Of a stretch of 64,000 bases of DNA, positions 50,405 to 62,200 are shown piece after piece (the stretch's first letter is position 1; each line of letters opens with the position of its first letter). Both the position numbers and the translations under genes were made by a program. The notes beneath the pieces are model-generated. The model saw nothing but the letters and a program-made list of their open reading frames with translations, ran no database searches and was not told where the DNA came from. The DNA comes from Hydrangea macrophylla (Eukaryota; Streptophyta; Magnoliopsida; Cornales; Hydrangeaceae): contig CM066994.1 in assembly GCA_033977485.1 (NCBI GenBank), positions 25,698,681 through 25,762,680 on the forward strand, in the 5' to 3' direction.

Positions 50405-51353
50405 GTTCAAGTAGCCCATTTTTGTTCGTGTATTTGTGCCTATGTAGACTTTTTCTGGGGGAGGACTTTTAGACCCACATGGAGTTTTTTCCACTATCTA
50501 TTAGTTTGGAACATAACTTTTAATTATGTATTCAGTTAAAGTGCTTCTTCGCACTTTTTTCATGTGTAAAAGATTAAGAATCTGTGAACTTATTACCTAA
50601 AGATATTCAAAGCTCGCTCATCAATGTAAATATCGTTCCTCTTAAAGAATAATACATGAGTGTCTCGTTAAATATCTCGGTGCAATCACGATTTGATTTG
50701 TGGTAAATCAAACACTGTTTCAATTAGTGCCTGGAGGATGATTGTATTGAACATTTGTGCAATGTTAAGCTAATCACATTGCACTGAGCTGACTATTTCT
50801 ACAATATGCAGCGTAGTGTAAAATTATTTCAAATTTTGCCTTCAGTTTTAAGAGTATATTCACATATATAGTTTTAAAAAAAAAATTAGTTTTGGAGAAA
50901 ATTTAACGAGTTATGACAGGCTTTGAAGCTAATTAGAATCACTTCTTTTCACCTCAACAATTTCATCAGTAACACGATCGATTATTCCAACCACCGTAGT
51001 GGGTTGCTAAGAGTTCGCATGGTAACGTTTTACTGTTTTCATTTTTAATTTTTTTTTTTTAAACAAAAAACCAATTTTTGTTTTTTCTTTAAAAAAAATG
51101 AAAACAAAAAACTTGTTTGGTAATATTGTTGATTTGAAAAAATAATAAAAAACATTGCATTTGGTTAAGGTATAAAGTCAAATCTAATTTCCACAAAAAG
51201 TATATATGGATATCTGCTATGTGTGGTTCTTAAATGCTTTACCAATTGTACTAGATGGAATAGTATGTGGTATCACCAACCACAGTCATAGCGTGTAGTA
51301 CAACTCTAAAAACATTTGGGATTCAAATTGAGAACAGAATAGATTTTTAATGC
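50405..51353. other. 3' flank of the receptor-like protein, MITE debris
   Basis: The 3'UTR is followed by poly-T/A-rich DNA. 51210-51340 resembles the MITE at 20283-20455 (cttaaatgctttaccaattg, ggtatcaccaaccac). Confidence 0.4.
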
Positions 51354-51358
51354 GACTC

Positions 51359-51690
51359 TGTTGGAATGTCCCACATCGCCCATTTATGGCCCCTCTCTGC
51401 GGTTTATAAGACTTTAGTTCTCCTCTCCTTAACACCTGGGTTTTAAGGAGTTGAATGGGCTGGGCCTTACAAGTGGTATCACAGTTTGGTTGGGCTTGTC
51501 TTCCGGCGTGCCGAGTGTCCGGCTGCCGTGGTCCAGGGTATGCCGAGTGTCCGGCTCCTGTGGTTCAGGGGGTGTGTTGGAATGTCCCACATCACCCATT
51601 TATGGCCCCTCTGTGCAGTTTATAAGACTTTAGTTCTCCTCTCCTTAACACCTGAGTTTTAAGGAGTTGAATGGGCTGGGCCTTACAAGT
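51359..51690 (+). mobile_element. TRIM (miniature LTR retrotransposon)
   Basis: Two direct LTRs of 113-116 bases (51359-51474 and 51575-51690) start TGTTGGAATGTCCCACATC. The first is followed by TGGTATCACAG, a tRNA-Met-like primer site, and the second is preceded by a purine-rich ttcagggggtg. Perfect 5-bp duplications GACTC flank the element at 51354-51358 and 51691-51695. The ~100-base interior holds two copies of 'tgccgagtgtccggct' and no coding frame. The LTRs differ at only a few positions. Confidence 0.92.
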
Positions 51691-51960
51691 GACTCGTATG
51701 CAAGAGAAATTATTTGAGCTTGTAACAACCAATAGCATGCAACGTTAAATCAATAGCATGAGAAATTATCCCATGAGTCCGTCACATGCTAAGACGGGCT
51801 ATTGTGGAGCGTAGATCTTGTGGAAATTATTCCCGAGAAGTACAAAAAACTTGCATCTTAGAATGCAAAGGAATTCATATCGGTCCGCAAGGATTGAAAC
51901 GAATCGGCTGAATTGACATTGATCTTTTCCCTTCCCTGAAAGTTTTCCTAATACGCAAGG

Positions 51961-52113
51961 GTAATGCTACGTGCACATAAAAATGTGCACATAAAGTGTG
52001 CACATAAAGATCTGAGCCATTCATTTTGGTGGGATCCATCTTTGCACACATAGGACCCACCAAAATGAATGGCCTAGATCTTTATGTGCACACTTTATGT
52101 GCACGAATCATTA
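51961..52113. mobile_element. Fold-back MITE with near-complete inverted arms
   Basis: Arms 51984-52036 and 52053-52105 are almost perfect inverted copies (gtgcacataaagtgtgcaca, then attcattttggtggg) with a ~16-base loop. Outer ends are gtaatgctacgtgcac and its imperfect inverse gtgcacgaatcattac. Confidence 0.85.
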
Positions 52114-55100
52114 CTCAATACACAAAACCAATCAGGCCGAGGCATGGGTATCTCGCCCCTCTACGGTTAGCAAAGCCTTGGAACTGGTGCAGTGGACCTT
52201 CTCTTTGACTTCTTCCCTCCAGGATACAACGGCCCGACTGTTTCGTCGTTTGACTCCGATCAATTCTGCACAAGTGATTGATCAGCCGAAAGCTCCACCA
52301 AATAAAACCCTCCTTAATTTGACCTTAAACTCTCTCCATAATTGTGTATTTAATTTGTCTTCTCTTTTGTGTCTTTGAGTTGTTCAGTTGGATGTGTCCG
52401 AATGAACAAGAGGAATGGCCTATTTATAGCTGCCTAATATCTTACAAGCATTTAATGAACAAGAGGTAAACAGATATAAGCTATAGTTTAATTTATGCAG
52501 TATACAACAGCCCGACTGTTTCTTCGTGTTTTTCTTTTTCTTCAACGAGTCCGTGAACCAAACAAAGCCTTAGTGAAAGGGAATAGAAGGAAATCAAAAA
52601 GGAAGAAAGTAGGGAAGGAAAACTAAAAACTACTAATGTTTTCTCCTATACTCAACTGACATTAGAAACTGAAACATTCTTAAAAATGTTGAAAATCAAG
52701 AAAGAGGGAAAGGATTTGAAATAAAAAAACCAAATGGAGCTTGCAGTTGCTGATAATTTCTTTTCTAATAACAAATTTCTAAGGTTTTTGTTATCCATGC
52801 CTGCATGGTGCATGATGTTGCTAGTCAAAGCTTATCAAGGATGATCACCATTGTGTGGAAAGAGAAATGCTTCATAATTGTCCTGTTTGCTTTGAGGTAA
52901 AAAGAAAATAGAGACCAAAACACATTCTATTATTATTTACCCAAAAACATGTTTAAAGAAATGTTTTGATTCTCAAAGTAACACATGTTCTTGGATTTTG
53001 GTTGTGGACAATTGCTATTGTTTGATTACTGTGTGAGTTCTTTATCCGATGTGGATAGTGTATGAGGGATGGTATAACACGTAAGCTGGTTAGTGCCAAG
53101 TGGAGCAACCAGTGATACTATGTGGTAGGTAGATGAGAGTGAGAGTTTGGTACGATAACAATGATAATAATAATAAATAATAATAATATAAATATATGTA
53201 AATAACTAAAAGATGGTGGGACTTGGAGAGTGTATGGCTCGAGTGAGAACCAGGGTAGTGCCAAATAAGAGAGAGAGAAAGCAGTGAAGGGTTGGTTACC
53301 GTTGAGGACTGCTGTTTGGAAGGGAGTTGTTCTATAAGGCTAAAGGAGAGGTAGTGGAAGGTTGAGTAAATGGCTGAGAGTTTGGTGAGTGTCTTAAGTG
53401 CTTGGATTCGCAGCTTAAGACTGGGTTAAAGCTTAAACTCTAGGTTGAGCTCGGGTTGGTGGATGTATTGAATGAGGTTGGTATTTATACAGAGTTTGTG
53501 AGGTTCTTGGCACAGCTGGGGTGGCTGAGTTGGCATCTTCGGAGTGGTTGCCCTGTTTGAGGTAGGTAGGGATTTGAATGCGTATGTTTAAGGTAGTTGG
53601 CCTTATTAAATGGGGATGCGGACAGGTCGATGCATTGGGGAGGTAAGACGAGGTATTGTCATGTTGCTGTGAGGGTGAGCGGATGCCATTGGTTGGTCAA
53701 AGGGAGGGAGACAAAGTGAAGGAGTTCTATAGGTGCAGAAGATGCAGCGAAGGGGGAAGGTGTCAAGGCTTTTCTTATTGGTTCGTCGAAACTGTATTGT
53801 CACTGGGAACGAAATGGTTTTATTGGTGCAGAAGGTTAAGCATGGAGGTTCTCGAGATCATACTGCTGTGTCTTCCAGAGGGCTAAGCAAGGGTGTATAC
53901 CGAAGCTAAAGCCATTGGTGCAGACCCTTAAGCAGAGAGGATATCGAGACCCTGCTATTGGTTCGCAGAATACTCAGCGAGGTTGGAGTGACTGGTCAGG
54001 GTGAGAGTCAAAGGTTTCAGCTGGTTGCTAGGATATGGGCTTTTCTAATTGGTTGGACGGTTAAAAGGGGCAAGGCACGTGATTGGTGGTCACGTGTCTC
54101 TCTTTCTCTTTGGGACCAACCCTATCCAGCCTGTGAGGCGTTGAGATAGGGAGGTTCCCCTGGTTCTAGCCTCCGAACCATGAACTCTCAAGTTCCCAGT
54201 GGTTATGGCCACCCTTGGTACTGCTTCCTGACCAAGGGTGAGAAATCCACCAGTGAATGTGCGTTTATGTTGTAATGAAGTGCTCGTTAGGTGCAGAGGA
54301 GAGATTCCTTGTAAGCTGGCTTGAGAGCAAGTGGTGACTACAAGCAATGGTTGATTTGTGGTGAGTGGTCATTCGACGCCATGGCTTAATTGATGACACG
54401 GATGGTCATTCGACGCCGTGGCTTAATTGATGACACGGATGGTCATTCGACGCCGTGGCTTTGACTAGCGATCGATGGATTTAAATATCCACGTGTCTAA
54501 TGGGTGGTGGTGTAACGAGTGGAGAGGGCCGTAGGTGGACTGGGCCCATTTTGCTTTTCTTCACTTTGTTTGGGTGGGCTCAGTCGTAATGGGCCTGGGC
54601 CTCAGGTGACTGCTCTGGGTGGGCTTTGGAGGGAGCTGCTCGAGGCTGCCCTTTTCAATCGTGGAGCTTCCTAGTGGGCTCTGCGGAGGTGGGCTTTGGG
54701 ATAGTTACTCTGAGTGAGTTCGGGTAGACATGTGGGTTGGGTATAGTAGGGCCCATCACTTGGTGATGATATTGAATACACTTGGAGTCGTCGTACACAT
54801 GTGTTGGTCAAACTTAGTGAGTTGTTAACCAGTACCTACATTAGCCCCCCTGTCCGTATCGTAGGCGTAGAGCGGCTAGGATGCGGGCATAAACCTTGCG
54901 TGTCTTTTTGAGATTGTTTTTCTGGTGGTGAAAGGACATCTCTTCTTTTGCAGGTGGTACTGGTGTTCTGGTTGCTTTGTTGTCAGTTCGATGGACGTCT
55001 CAACTTTTTGTAGATAGTACTATTGCCGAATTTGGTGAATAGATTGGTCCAGCAAATATTAGTGTTACCTGCTGTGCATATCCATCGTACATTCGTTCCG

Positions 55101-55155
55101 GTGCTCTATACATAAGTGTAGTAAACCTGTGTGATCCTTTGTAATAGACATACTT
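52114..55155. other. Long non-coding region upstream of the PMD-linked cluster
   Basis: No protein family is recognised. 53160-53200 is an ATA-rich microsatellite. 53700-53960 holds repeats of 'attggtgcagaag/aagcagagaggatatcgaga'. From about 53200 the plus strand becomes clearly G/T-rich, which continues to the window end. A TATTTATACAG at about 53482-53492 and 'tacattagcccccctgtccg' at 54837-54856 look LTR- or promoter-like, but no matching partner is visible. Confidence 0.4.
54366..54461 (+). repeat. 37-bp tandem repeat, 2.6 copies
   Basis: The unit tggtcattcgacgccgtggc plus 17 bases repeats at 54366, 54403 and 54440 with a single substitution in the first copy. Confidence 0.9.
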
Positions 55156-55812
55156 ATGGCCGACTCTATTTCGTCCCATGCTGTGAGAGGACGTCGCTCT
55201 CTGCCCGACTTATTTGGTAACTCGGAAGATGGTTGGAGAGGTGTGAAGGTGCATCACTGGTATGTTGAGTGTTTAGAGCGTGTTTATAATCGTAGGCCTG
55301 GTACTTTTGTCAATTTTGGTGATCGCGATCCGGGGCAACAATCTACCCTGCTAAATCATTTGGGGTATGTTTTGGATTATCTGTCGATGTCCACTTTATC
55401 CAATAGTGATGAAGATTTGTATTGTGTTTGTTTCCCAAGAGTTCGCATTATGATGGAAGTCGAGCTGCCGGTGCAGTGGTTGCTTCATCATTTGGAAGAC
55501 ATGCAGCAGAAATACTTCGTTTTTAAGATTGTGCTTTATAGGAAGAGTCTCGCTGTTCGTCGCAAGGAGATTTTGCAAGAGATGGAGAAATGCAAGGATA
55601 TGTTATTATGGCGTGGAAGACTTTTGAGGCCGGATAGTAGCCAAATAGCTCTCTTTGAGGGTTATGAGGCAGACTTGGTGGGTTTGGAGAGGGATCTGTC
55701 ATTGATTCAACGAGAGCTTGCGGACGTTGTTGCCAAAGAGCTTCCTCTTCGGCCGTTTGTAAACGAGAACGGCCTCCATGAAGATTACGAGCTGGACACC
55801 GGGCTTTTTTAG
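55156..55812 (+). CDS. Small GW+GV/coiled-coil protein, copy 1
   Basis: A single-exon frame of 218 residues. After a 26-residue start the shared module begins: SEDGWRGVKV (28-37), CLERVYNRRPGTFVNFGDRD (44-63), LGYVLDYLSMSTL, a helical stretch, VQWLLHHLEDM (near 110-120), a predicted coiled coil, and the end HEDYELDTGLF. The same elements occur in the frames at 56123 and 63177 and in the C-terminus of the PMD protein at 59256. The function is unknown. By eye the layout recalls the coiled-coil half of MATH-CC (RTM3-like) plant proteins, which lack enzyme activity; that is inference. A CTATACATAAG element near 55107 may be its TATA box. The intact frame and conserved motifs argue it is or was recently expressed. 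Confidence 0.7.
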   Translation: MADSISSHAVRGRRSLPDLFGNSEDGWRGVKVHHWYVECLERVYNRRPGTFVNFGDRDPGQQSTLLNHLGYVLDYLSMSTLSNSDEDLYCVCFPRVRIMMEVELPVQWLLHHLEDMQQKYFVFKIVLYRKSLAVRRKEILQEMEKCKDMLLWRGRLLRPDSSQIALFEGYEADLVGLERDLSLIQRELADVVAKELPLRPFVNENGLHEDYELDTGLF

Positions 55813-56122
55813 TGGAGGGCCCAACTCTGTCCTCTTTGATAAATATAAATAGTAACATATATATGTATATGTGTATTTAGTGGGGAGCAGATCCTGTGTG
55901 GTGTAGTGTCCTTTCTTTTGTCGCCACGTGGTTAATGTAATATAATGTAATATGGCACATGTGGCCTTTTGTCCTTATGTAGAATCGCTGTCTTTATATA
56001 TCTTCCTTTCCTTTCTTATTTGTTGTGTGTTTCTTTGGTCTCTCATTTCTATCGTCTTCATCGTGCATTATTCTCTTGTTTTGTTTTTTTTTTTTTTTTG
56101 TGTGACTGTTTTGTTTGTTGAG

Positions 56123-56812
56123 ATGTCTGGAGCTGGATCTTCTGGTGGTTCTTCGTGGGGTTTACCCCTGCCGGAGGCGTTTGGGGATGTTGAGGATGGT
56201 TGGAGGGGCGTGAAGATGGATCAAAAGTTCCGTGATAGTCTAGAGCAAGTATATCAACGCTATCCCGAAACTTTCATTCGTTTTGGTCGGATCGGTGCCA
56301 GATCCCAGTCCGATTTGCTTAGACGTCTTTGCCGAATTTTACGTCGCTTGCGTAAGACGACGTTGGAGGAGGCGGATGGTGATCTTTTTGCTGGGTTGTT
56401 GGAACAGGTTCGGAATCTGGTACAGGACAGATTGTCGGTCCACTGGCTGTATTCCCATGTAGAGGAGATGGAGCGTAGGTTTGACCTGTTTGAGCCGATG
56501 TTGGAGCGACAAGCTGCTTTCGATGCTTACTTGGAGTTGGAGAATTCTGTCACAGAGTGTGCACGGACCCTGGGACGTTACGAAAGTATAGTGTGCGGTG
56601 GCAAGCGGGTTGGCTCCCTAGATCCGAACACGGTGGGATTTATCGAAGTGTATGAAGCGGAGAACAGGCGTTTTTTGGAGTTGAAGCAAGAATACGCGGA
56701 TGCTAATGTTCGCTTTGAAGCTGCCAGAACTGAGGTGTCCGCTGTTGAACAGCAAATTCGTGAACTGGGTTTGCATATTAACTATAGGTTGGATACTGGT
56801 CTGTTTGGCTAG
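56123..56812 (+). CDS. Small GW+GV/coiled-coil protein, copy 2
   Basis: A single-exon frame of 229 residues, starting at the ATG after a poly-T leader. The open frame extends 57 codons upstream to 55952, but that part is a T-rich hydrophobic stretch without homology to the sister copies, so I prefer 56123. Module: FGDVEDGWRGVKM (22-34), LEQVYQRYPETFIRFG (41-56), LLRRLCRILRRLRKTTLEEA, VHWLYSHVEEMERRF (near 113-127), a long coiled coil, and the end HINYRLDTGLFG. It is the closest relative of copy 1 (same C-terminal DTGLF). No catalytic motif is seen. A broken repeat of its central segment lies at 57315-57350. Confidence 0.72.
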   Translation: MSGAGSSGGSSWGLPLPEAFGDVEDGWRGVKMDQKFRDSLEQVYQRYPETFIRFGRIGARSQSDLLRRLCRILRRLRKTTLEEADGDLFAGLLEQVRNLVQDRLSVHWLYSHVEEMERRFDLFEPMLERQAAFDAYLELENSVTECARTLGRYESIVCGGKRVGSLDPNTVGFIEVYEAENRRFLELKQEYADANVRFEAARTEVSAVEQQIRELGLHINYRLDTGLFG

Positions 56813-58062
56813 TCAGATATTTAGATGTGTTCGAAACCATGGAGTATATGTGTGTATTTTGCTTTACTGAAATTAGGTGGAATATATATATATATATGTA
56901 TATAATTTAACCGAGTGTTTTCCCATTTGGGCAATGGCGCCAGTTATGCAGCGGTGGCGCAGGTCATTACTACGAATCTCGTTGGAGATGGAGATGGGGC
57001 TCTATGTAATTCTGTATTTATATATACGTATATATATATAAATATTTTTTTTTTACTCCGAGCAGTGGCGGTTTTGTCCACTGTTGCTAACTTAAACAAG
57101 TGTAATGGAGCTGTGGTTTGTAAAAAAATATTGAAATTGGCTTACCTCGGGTACCCTTAATAGTGTGGGAACTATTATTGTTCGTCGAACATCATCTTGC
57201 TGGGCTCGTATTTTTTGTTGTTTTTTTTTTTTTAAAAAATAAATAAATAAATAAATAAATAAATAAATTTAAGAATGAGGGTTTTGTACAATGGATAATA
57301 ACCAGAGGATATGGACTGTGTAGAGGAGATGGAGCGTAGATTTGATTCTTTCATGGAGAAAATCTGGCAAAGATTTAATTTGTACTGGTGCTGTGAGTGA
57401 TGGGACTGGTGTTCAAAAGCTATCTCAGGTATTAGTTTGAGTTAGTGTCATGTGGTAAGTTTATTAGGAGTGTATCTCTTTTATGTTTTGAGGGTGTTGT
57501 GTATCCTTAGGGGAAAAGAGAGAGAGATCGAGAGAAAAGAGAAAGAGGGTGAAAGGGAGAACAAGAGGTGGAGGCTACGCATTCTTTGTTGTTGGGAGCA
57601 AGGCTTGGTGGTGGACTCTCCATTGAAGCTCCACAAGGTGTGTATATGTATATATTGTTTCGTTCTCTCTCTATAGGTGGATGTATATGTAGGTGTGGTG
57701 GCGTGTGGGTTTGGAATTGGGGGTTTGGGGTTTTTGTAGGGGGGAAACTTTTGTTGATTATGGGGGGGAAAGGGGGAAGGGGAAAGGGAGCTCGGGTGAG
57801 GGTTGGGGAGCCGAAGGCAGAGGGAGGGGTCGATGCCCCTTTTTTTTTTTTTTTTTTTTTTTTTTGCCGATGGTGAGGTCCGAATGGGCCGGGCAGTTGC
57901 GGTGTGTTTCGGAGAAAGGGGCCGTTGGGTTGGACGGGGTTCCGGTGGTGGGGGCCGAGGGTTTGGGTAGAAAGGCGCCGAGTTTTGATGTGGTGGGGCT
58001 GGGCGGTGTTGGGTTGAATGTTCGACGGTGTGGGCTTTGGTGATGATATAGTGGGACTGGTT
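56813..58062. other. G/T-rich spacer with poly-T and a gene fragment
   Basis: Holds AT microsatellites (56882-56905, 57024-57041), a TAAA microsatellite (57239-57267), a fragment of copy 2 at 57315-57350, and a T tract of about 27 at 57839-57865. The plus strand from 57680 to 58060 is strongly G-rich. Frames here are low complexity. Confidence 0.5.
57315..57350 (+). pseudogene. Fragment of the small coiled-coil gene family
   Basis: The ~30 bases tgtagaggagatggagcgta followed by gatttgat match copy 2 (56459-56489, the HVEEMERRFD segment) with about two changes. Flanks do not match, so it is duplication debris. Confidence 0.65.
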
Positions 58063-58810
58063 GGTCGTCGAATGGGGTTAGGGTATCGGTGATGGGCGTC
58101 GTTGGGTGGGTCTGTGGTATCGACGAAATTGTCATCGATTGGGTGTAGGCAGGTGTCGTCGAATGGGGTTGTCTATGGAAAGTGTGGGTGTCGTCGAATG
58201 GGGTTTGGTTCAGCGCTACCGATGTTTGCGACGGGAGGGGTTAGTCTATGTCGTCGAAGATAGATCGGGACGAGTTTGGTCAGTGGTGGTGGTGGTGGTG
58301 TGTATCGGTGTGATAAGGCTGGTGGGGCCCTTATAGGCTAGCGACGGTAGTGCCGTCGAATGGGGGGATCTCCGATTGGGATGTGCCGTCGAATGGGGGG
58401 GATCGTCGAATGTGGGATGTGCCGTCGAATGGGGGGGGATCGTCGAATGTGGGATGTGCCGTCGAGTGGGGGGATCGTCGAATGTGGGAGAGGTTGGAGT
58501 GGAGTACCTTTTGACAGGAGTTGTCGAATGAGTGGGGTTTGATCATCGATTGGGATTGTCGTGAATCGTCGTTTGGGGTAGTGTTCTCGCCAATGAGCTT
58601 TGGCGATGGCGACGGGGTGTAGCTACGACCTTAATAACCCTGTAGTGTTCTCGCCAATGAGCTTTGGGCCCTATGTTTGACGATTGGATTCGTGGGACCG
58701 GGGGTGTCGTCGAATGGGGTGGTGATGAGGAGTAGTGTGGGTGGGCCCCATTTTGATGACACCCCTTTTAATTGTCGAATGGTGTTTATGTGTTTGTCGA
58801 ATAGAGGGAG
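58063..58810 (+). repeat. Field of TCGTCGAATGGGG repeats
   Basis: About 14 copies of GTCGAATG(G/T)GG occur at irregular spacing. The densest part is 58345-58490, where a ~55-base unit (gatcgtcgaatgtgggatgt + gccgtcgaatgggggg) repeats. The frames it creates on the minus strand (PPFDGTSHIRRS) are repetitive and not supported as a protein. Confidence 0.85.
58577..58667 (+). repeat. Short direct repeat tagtgttctcgccaatgagc
   Basis: The 25-base sequence gtagtgttctcgccaatgag plus ctttg occurs near 58578 and again near 58642. Confidence 0.8.
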
Positions 58811-59255
58811 GTGTGATTGTGCTGGTAAGAGTAGCAAAGAACCAAGAGTTTTTGGGGTTTTTTTTTTTATAAGTATTTTATATATATATATACACATATT
58901 GAGCGGAGGAACAAAATAGGAGTTAGTGGGTAATGAGTGGCCTTGGTAGTGAATGTCCCTGTTTTTTTGTAAACATTTGACTCGACGTTGGTGTAATGTA
59001 AAAAAAAAAAAAAAAAAAAACTATACAAGGGAGCATTTGTACTTATCTGTTTGCTTGTCCAGGTGGAGGCGGAGGTTCATTGCTTGTGCGCCTGCATTGT
59101 GGTGGTTGGTGCTCTTGTCACTCTTTTGGTGTTTCCATTTACCCGTTGATCTCGGTATGTATTGGTATATGTATACGTGTGTTTGCGTGCGGTGAGTATA
59201 TTGGCATTGATATATATATATATATATATATATATTTTTAAAAAATGTAGGTGTT

Positions 59256-62200
59256 ATGGCTCCTCGTCTTGGTAAGCCTTTGAAGGGCAATTCGCAGGTT
59301 GCTCCGTCGGTTCCTTCTTTATCTCGGTGGTTTAGGGCGCCGTTCCTTGGTGCTGCAGATGAGTTTTGGGTTCAGGTTGATCATGTGGTTGCGGATTTGG
59401 GTGTGGCTTCTCCTTTGCCTGTCTTGGGTGCAGATGCTGACCTTGTTGATTCCGCCAAAGTTCTGCGATTTCAAGTTGAACGTGGGGATTGTCCCTACTC
59501 GAATTTGAAGTTTGCTAACAGGCTTTTTCTAAAGGAGGATTGGCAGGAATGGACCGACGCCATTATCCGAGAGTTTGAGGGACCCCTTAGGCAAGCGCAG
59601 ATTTATGACTCGGTTTTGTGCTGGCGTGATCTTGCTAATGTATCTCGGGTGGAGTCGGATATGGTGACATTGATATCTCGGTGGTGCACTTCTACACACA
59701 CGTTTATCACTGCTTGGGGTGAATTTACGCCTACCTTAGAGGATGTGTCAGTCTTACTGAAGCTCAACATTTTGGGGGATATCAATCTAATGACTTATGA
59801 GTTAGATGCAGAGGAGCAACATATTGTGAAAGTGCTTGAGGAGGGGCTACGACATTGTCAGAGGGCATCGGTATTTGATGCTAATACGGGTGCTCGTATT
59901 CCTGGACCGGTGAAGGGGAATGGTAAGAAGGCGTATTTCCAAGCATTTATGAGGTATTTTTGGGAGGACCGCCAACCTGAGAAGTTTGTCGCAGAAGGTG
60001 GTACTCGTGATGTCGAGATTGGCTTGATGAATGACTATAGATATGCTGCCTATTTGGCATGTTGGCTTTCTCGGTGTATTTTTGAGGGATCTCCCGAGCA
60101 TGGGCCGAGCTTTCGTTGGTTTGGGGTAGCTGCTATTTTATCTAGAGGCAAAGTTGTTCCCCTGGCTGGGCTTTTTCTGGGTTCATTATATTTACGCCTT
60201 GATATGGCCGTGTTGGATATGTCTCGCTCTTTTGGTAGATATGATGTTGCCACGTTTGTATCTATTCCATTTTTGCAGTCGTTCCTTTATGAGCGTTATC
60301 ATCGCGCGTTGGAGATTTTGAATCATCATCGTACGACACCAGAGTATAGAGTATGCCGATGGATCGATTGTGGGCCACCTGAGCGTTCTCTATCAGCGGT
60401 GATAGATGATGTTGATTCGTTTGATTGGCGCCCTTATGGTCGGACAGGTCCGGGCTACCGGGCCGGGGTTTCTCCATGGAGCGAGACTGCTGGTAGTCAG
60501 GTTTTGGCCGCTGATTTTAGTGGAGCTTCTGTGACTGTGGCTGCTGCGGTGACCGTGCTAGCGTGCCGTTATCTGCCAGCAGTTTGGGAGGTGGGTGGTA
60601 GTGTAATGGTGTATCGGCCTGATCGTGTTAGGCGGCAGTTGGGTTTGGATCAAAGCACTCCCTTGGCACGTACTGCTCTATCTCCTGACAGCTTTGCTCG
60701 GTGTTGTGCTGGTTTCAGTGACGGGTACTTACGGTTTGGGTGTAATATGGTATTACCACCACTGGGGAGGCGGGGGCGGTGTTTTCCCGATTATGACACT
60801 TTCTGGCGGAGTTCTTTGTTAGCTTTTCGCGCATATTGTGAGGGCTCCCCACCTGCCATGGTCATTGGGCAAATTCGCTGTGGCGACGTATCTCTTCGTG
60901 CCCGTGCCTCTACTCCTAGGCGTATCGATGATTGGGGTTTGTCGTGTTTTAGGGCTAAAGATATTTCATGGACCATAACCTCGGATGGCTGGGTTGGTGG
61001 GGTGTACGCCGATCCTTTTGGTTCGTCTGCTCAGAAAGCTTTCAAGAAGAAGGCGAATTATGTTGTAGGAAGGGAAACTTTGGAGGAGGTAAAAAAAAAG
61101 TTAATGTCATTATTTTGTGTAATGTTTTACCAAAAGAATTTTATTATCTTTTTTTTTTTATTATTAATTAATTAAAATTTTTTTTTTTAGGTGACAGTGC
61201 CAGTGCCATCAGTGCCACCAGTATCTAGTTCGAAAAGGAAACGATTGCGTAAAGGTGGGGTGTCCGAAGGACCTGGTGTTGCTGGTGGGGGTGGGGAGGC
61301 TTTGGCGGGTCTATCTATTCCTTGTGATGACTTGGGTGATATAGAGTTTATTGGTGGTACTCAAGTGGATCTGTTGATGGAGGAGGTGGTTAGTGCTTCG
61401 GATGGCTTATTTCAAGGGAGAGAAACAGTTTTTATGTGTGACTTTAGGGGGGATGATGCTGAGGATGTGGAGGAGGAGGAAGAGGATGGCATTGGTGGCG
61501 TTGAAAGCTATGGTGAGTACGAGGGAGAGGAGGAGGTAGCGGGTAGCGGCGTACATCCTTCTGTCTTGGTTTCTTCGTCGGCGCCTTCAGCTTCTGCTTC
61601 TGAGGTTTCTTCCTTGGCGCCTACTGCTTCTTGTTCTATAATGGCGTCGGCGCCTACTGGTTTTGTTGTTTATGGACCGTCTGCATCGTCCTCTATTACT
61701 TGTCCGTTCGAGCGGCAGGGATTGTTGGCACGGGGTTTTTCTGCTGCAGTTGTGCCTACGCCGCGTGTTTGTGGGGAGTCTGTGCTAACTTCGGCTTTTA
61801 CTGCTTTTCGGGGTGAGGTCAGTTCGGTTGCGACTGCATATATTGGTGTTTCGGAGGATGGCTTTAGCGATTCTCAGTCCGGTGCGCGGCTTTCGAGTGT
61901 TGCCACTCTTATTTCTCCGGCTGTTTTTGCCCCGAGGGTTTCCGTGTCGGGGCCTTCCTTTTCGGAGGTTTCGATAATGGATAGCACCGTTGTTTCGGTC
62001 TCGGTACCTTTGCCGGTGGCGGTTCCCGTTGGTGATGTTGGTGATATGGCCTCTGATATTATGTGGCGCGGCGTTAGCTGTTCTGTTGGTGATGCAGCCA
62101 TTTTGGAGATGGTTTATGGACGGTATCCTGGGACATTCGGGTCCATGCTTAACGAGGATACCGCTCCTCGTTTCAAGTCTTTCTTCTGTGGTGTCCTTTC

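Noticed and set aside
53606..54347. Short frames on both strands before the cluster
   Set aside because: They overlap each other, end in repeats and match no family; the region looks like regulatory or repeat DNA.
55952..56122. 57-codon N-terminal extension of copy 2
   Set aside because: It is a T-rich stretch giving Phe/Leu/Val only, absent from the sister proteins; the ATG at 56123 gives a start like the others.
57758..58135. 125-codon Pro/Thr/Ser-rich frame on the minus strand
   Set aside because: Low complexity, crosses a poly-A tract (poly-Lys) and the G-rich repeat field; no family or start context.
58345..58490. Possible CRISPR-like array
   Set aside because: Repeats are imperfect with unequal or no spacers, and this is a plant nuclear region.
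58331..58546. Minus-strand frame with FDGTSHIRRSPP repeats
   Set aside because: Produced by the TCGTCGAATGGGG repeats; no evidence of coding selection.
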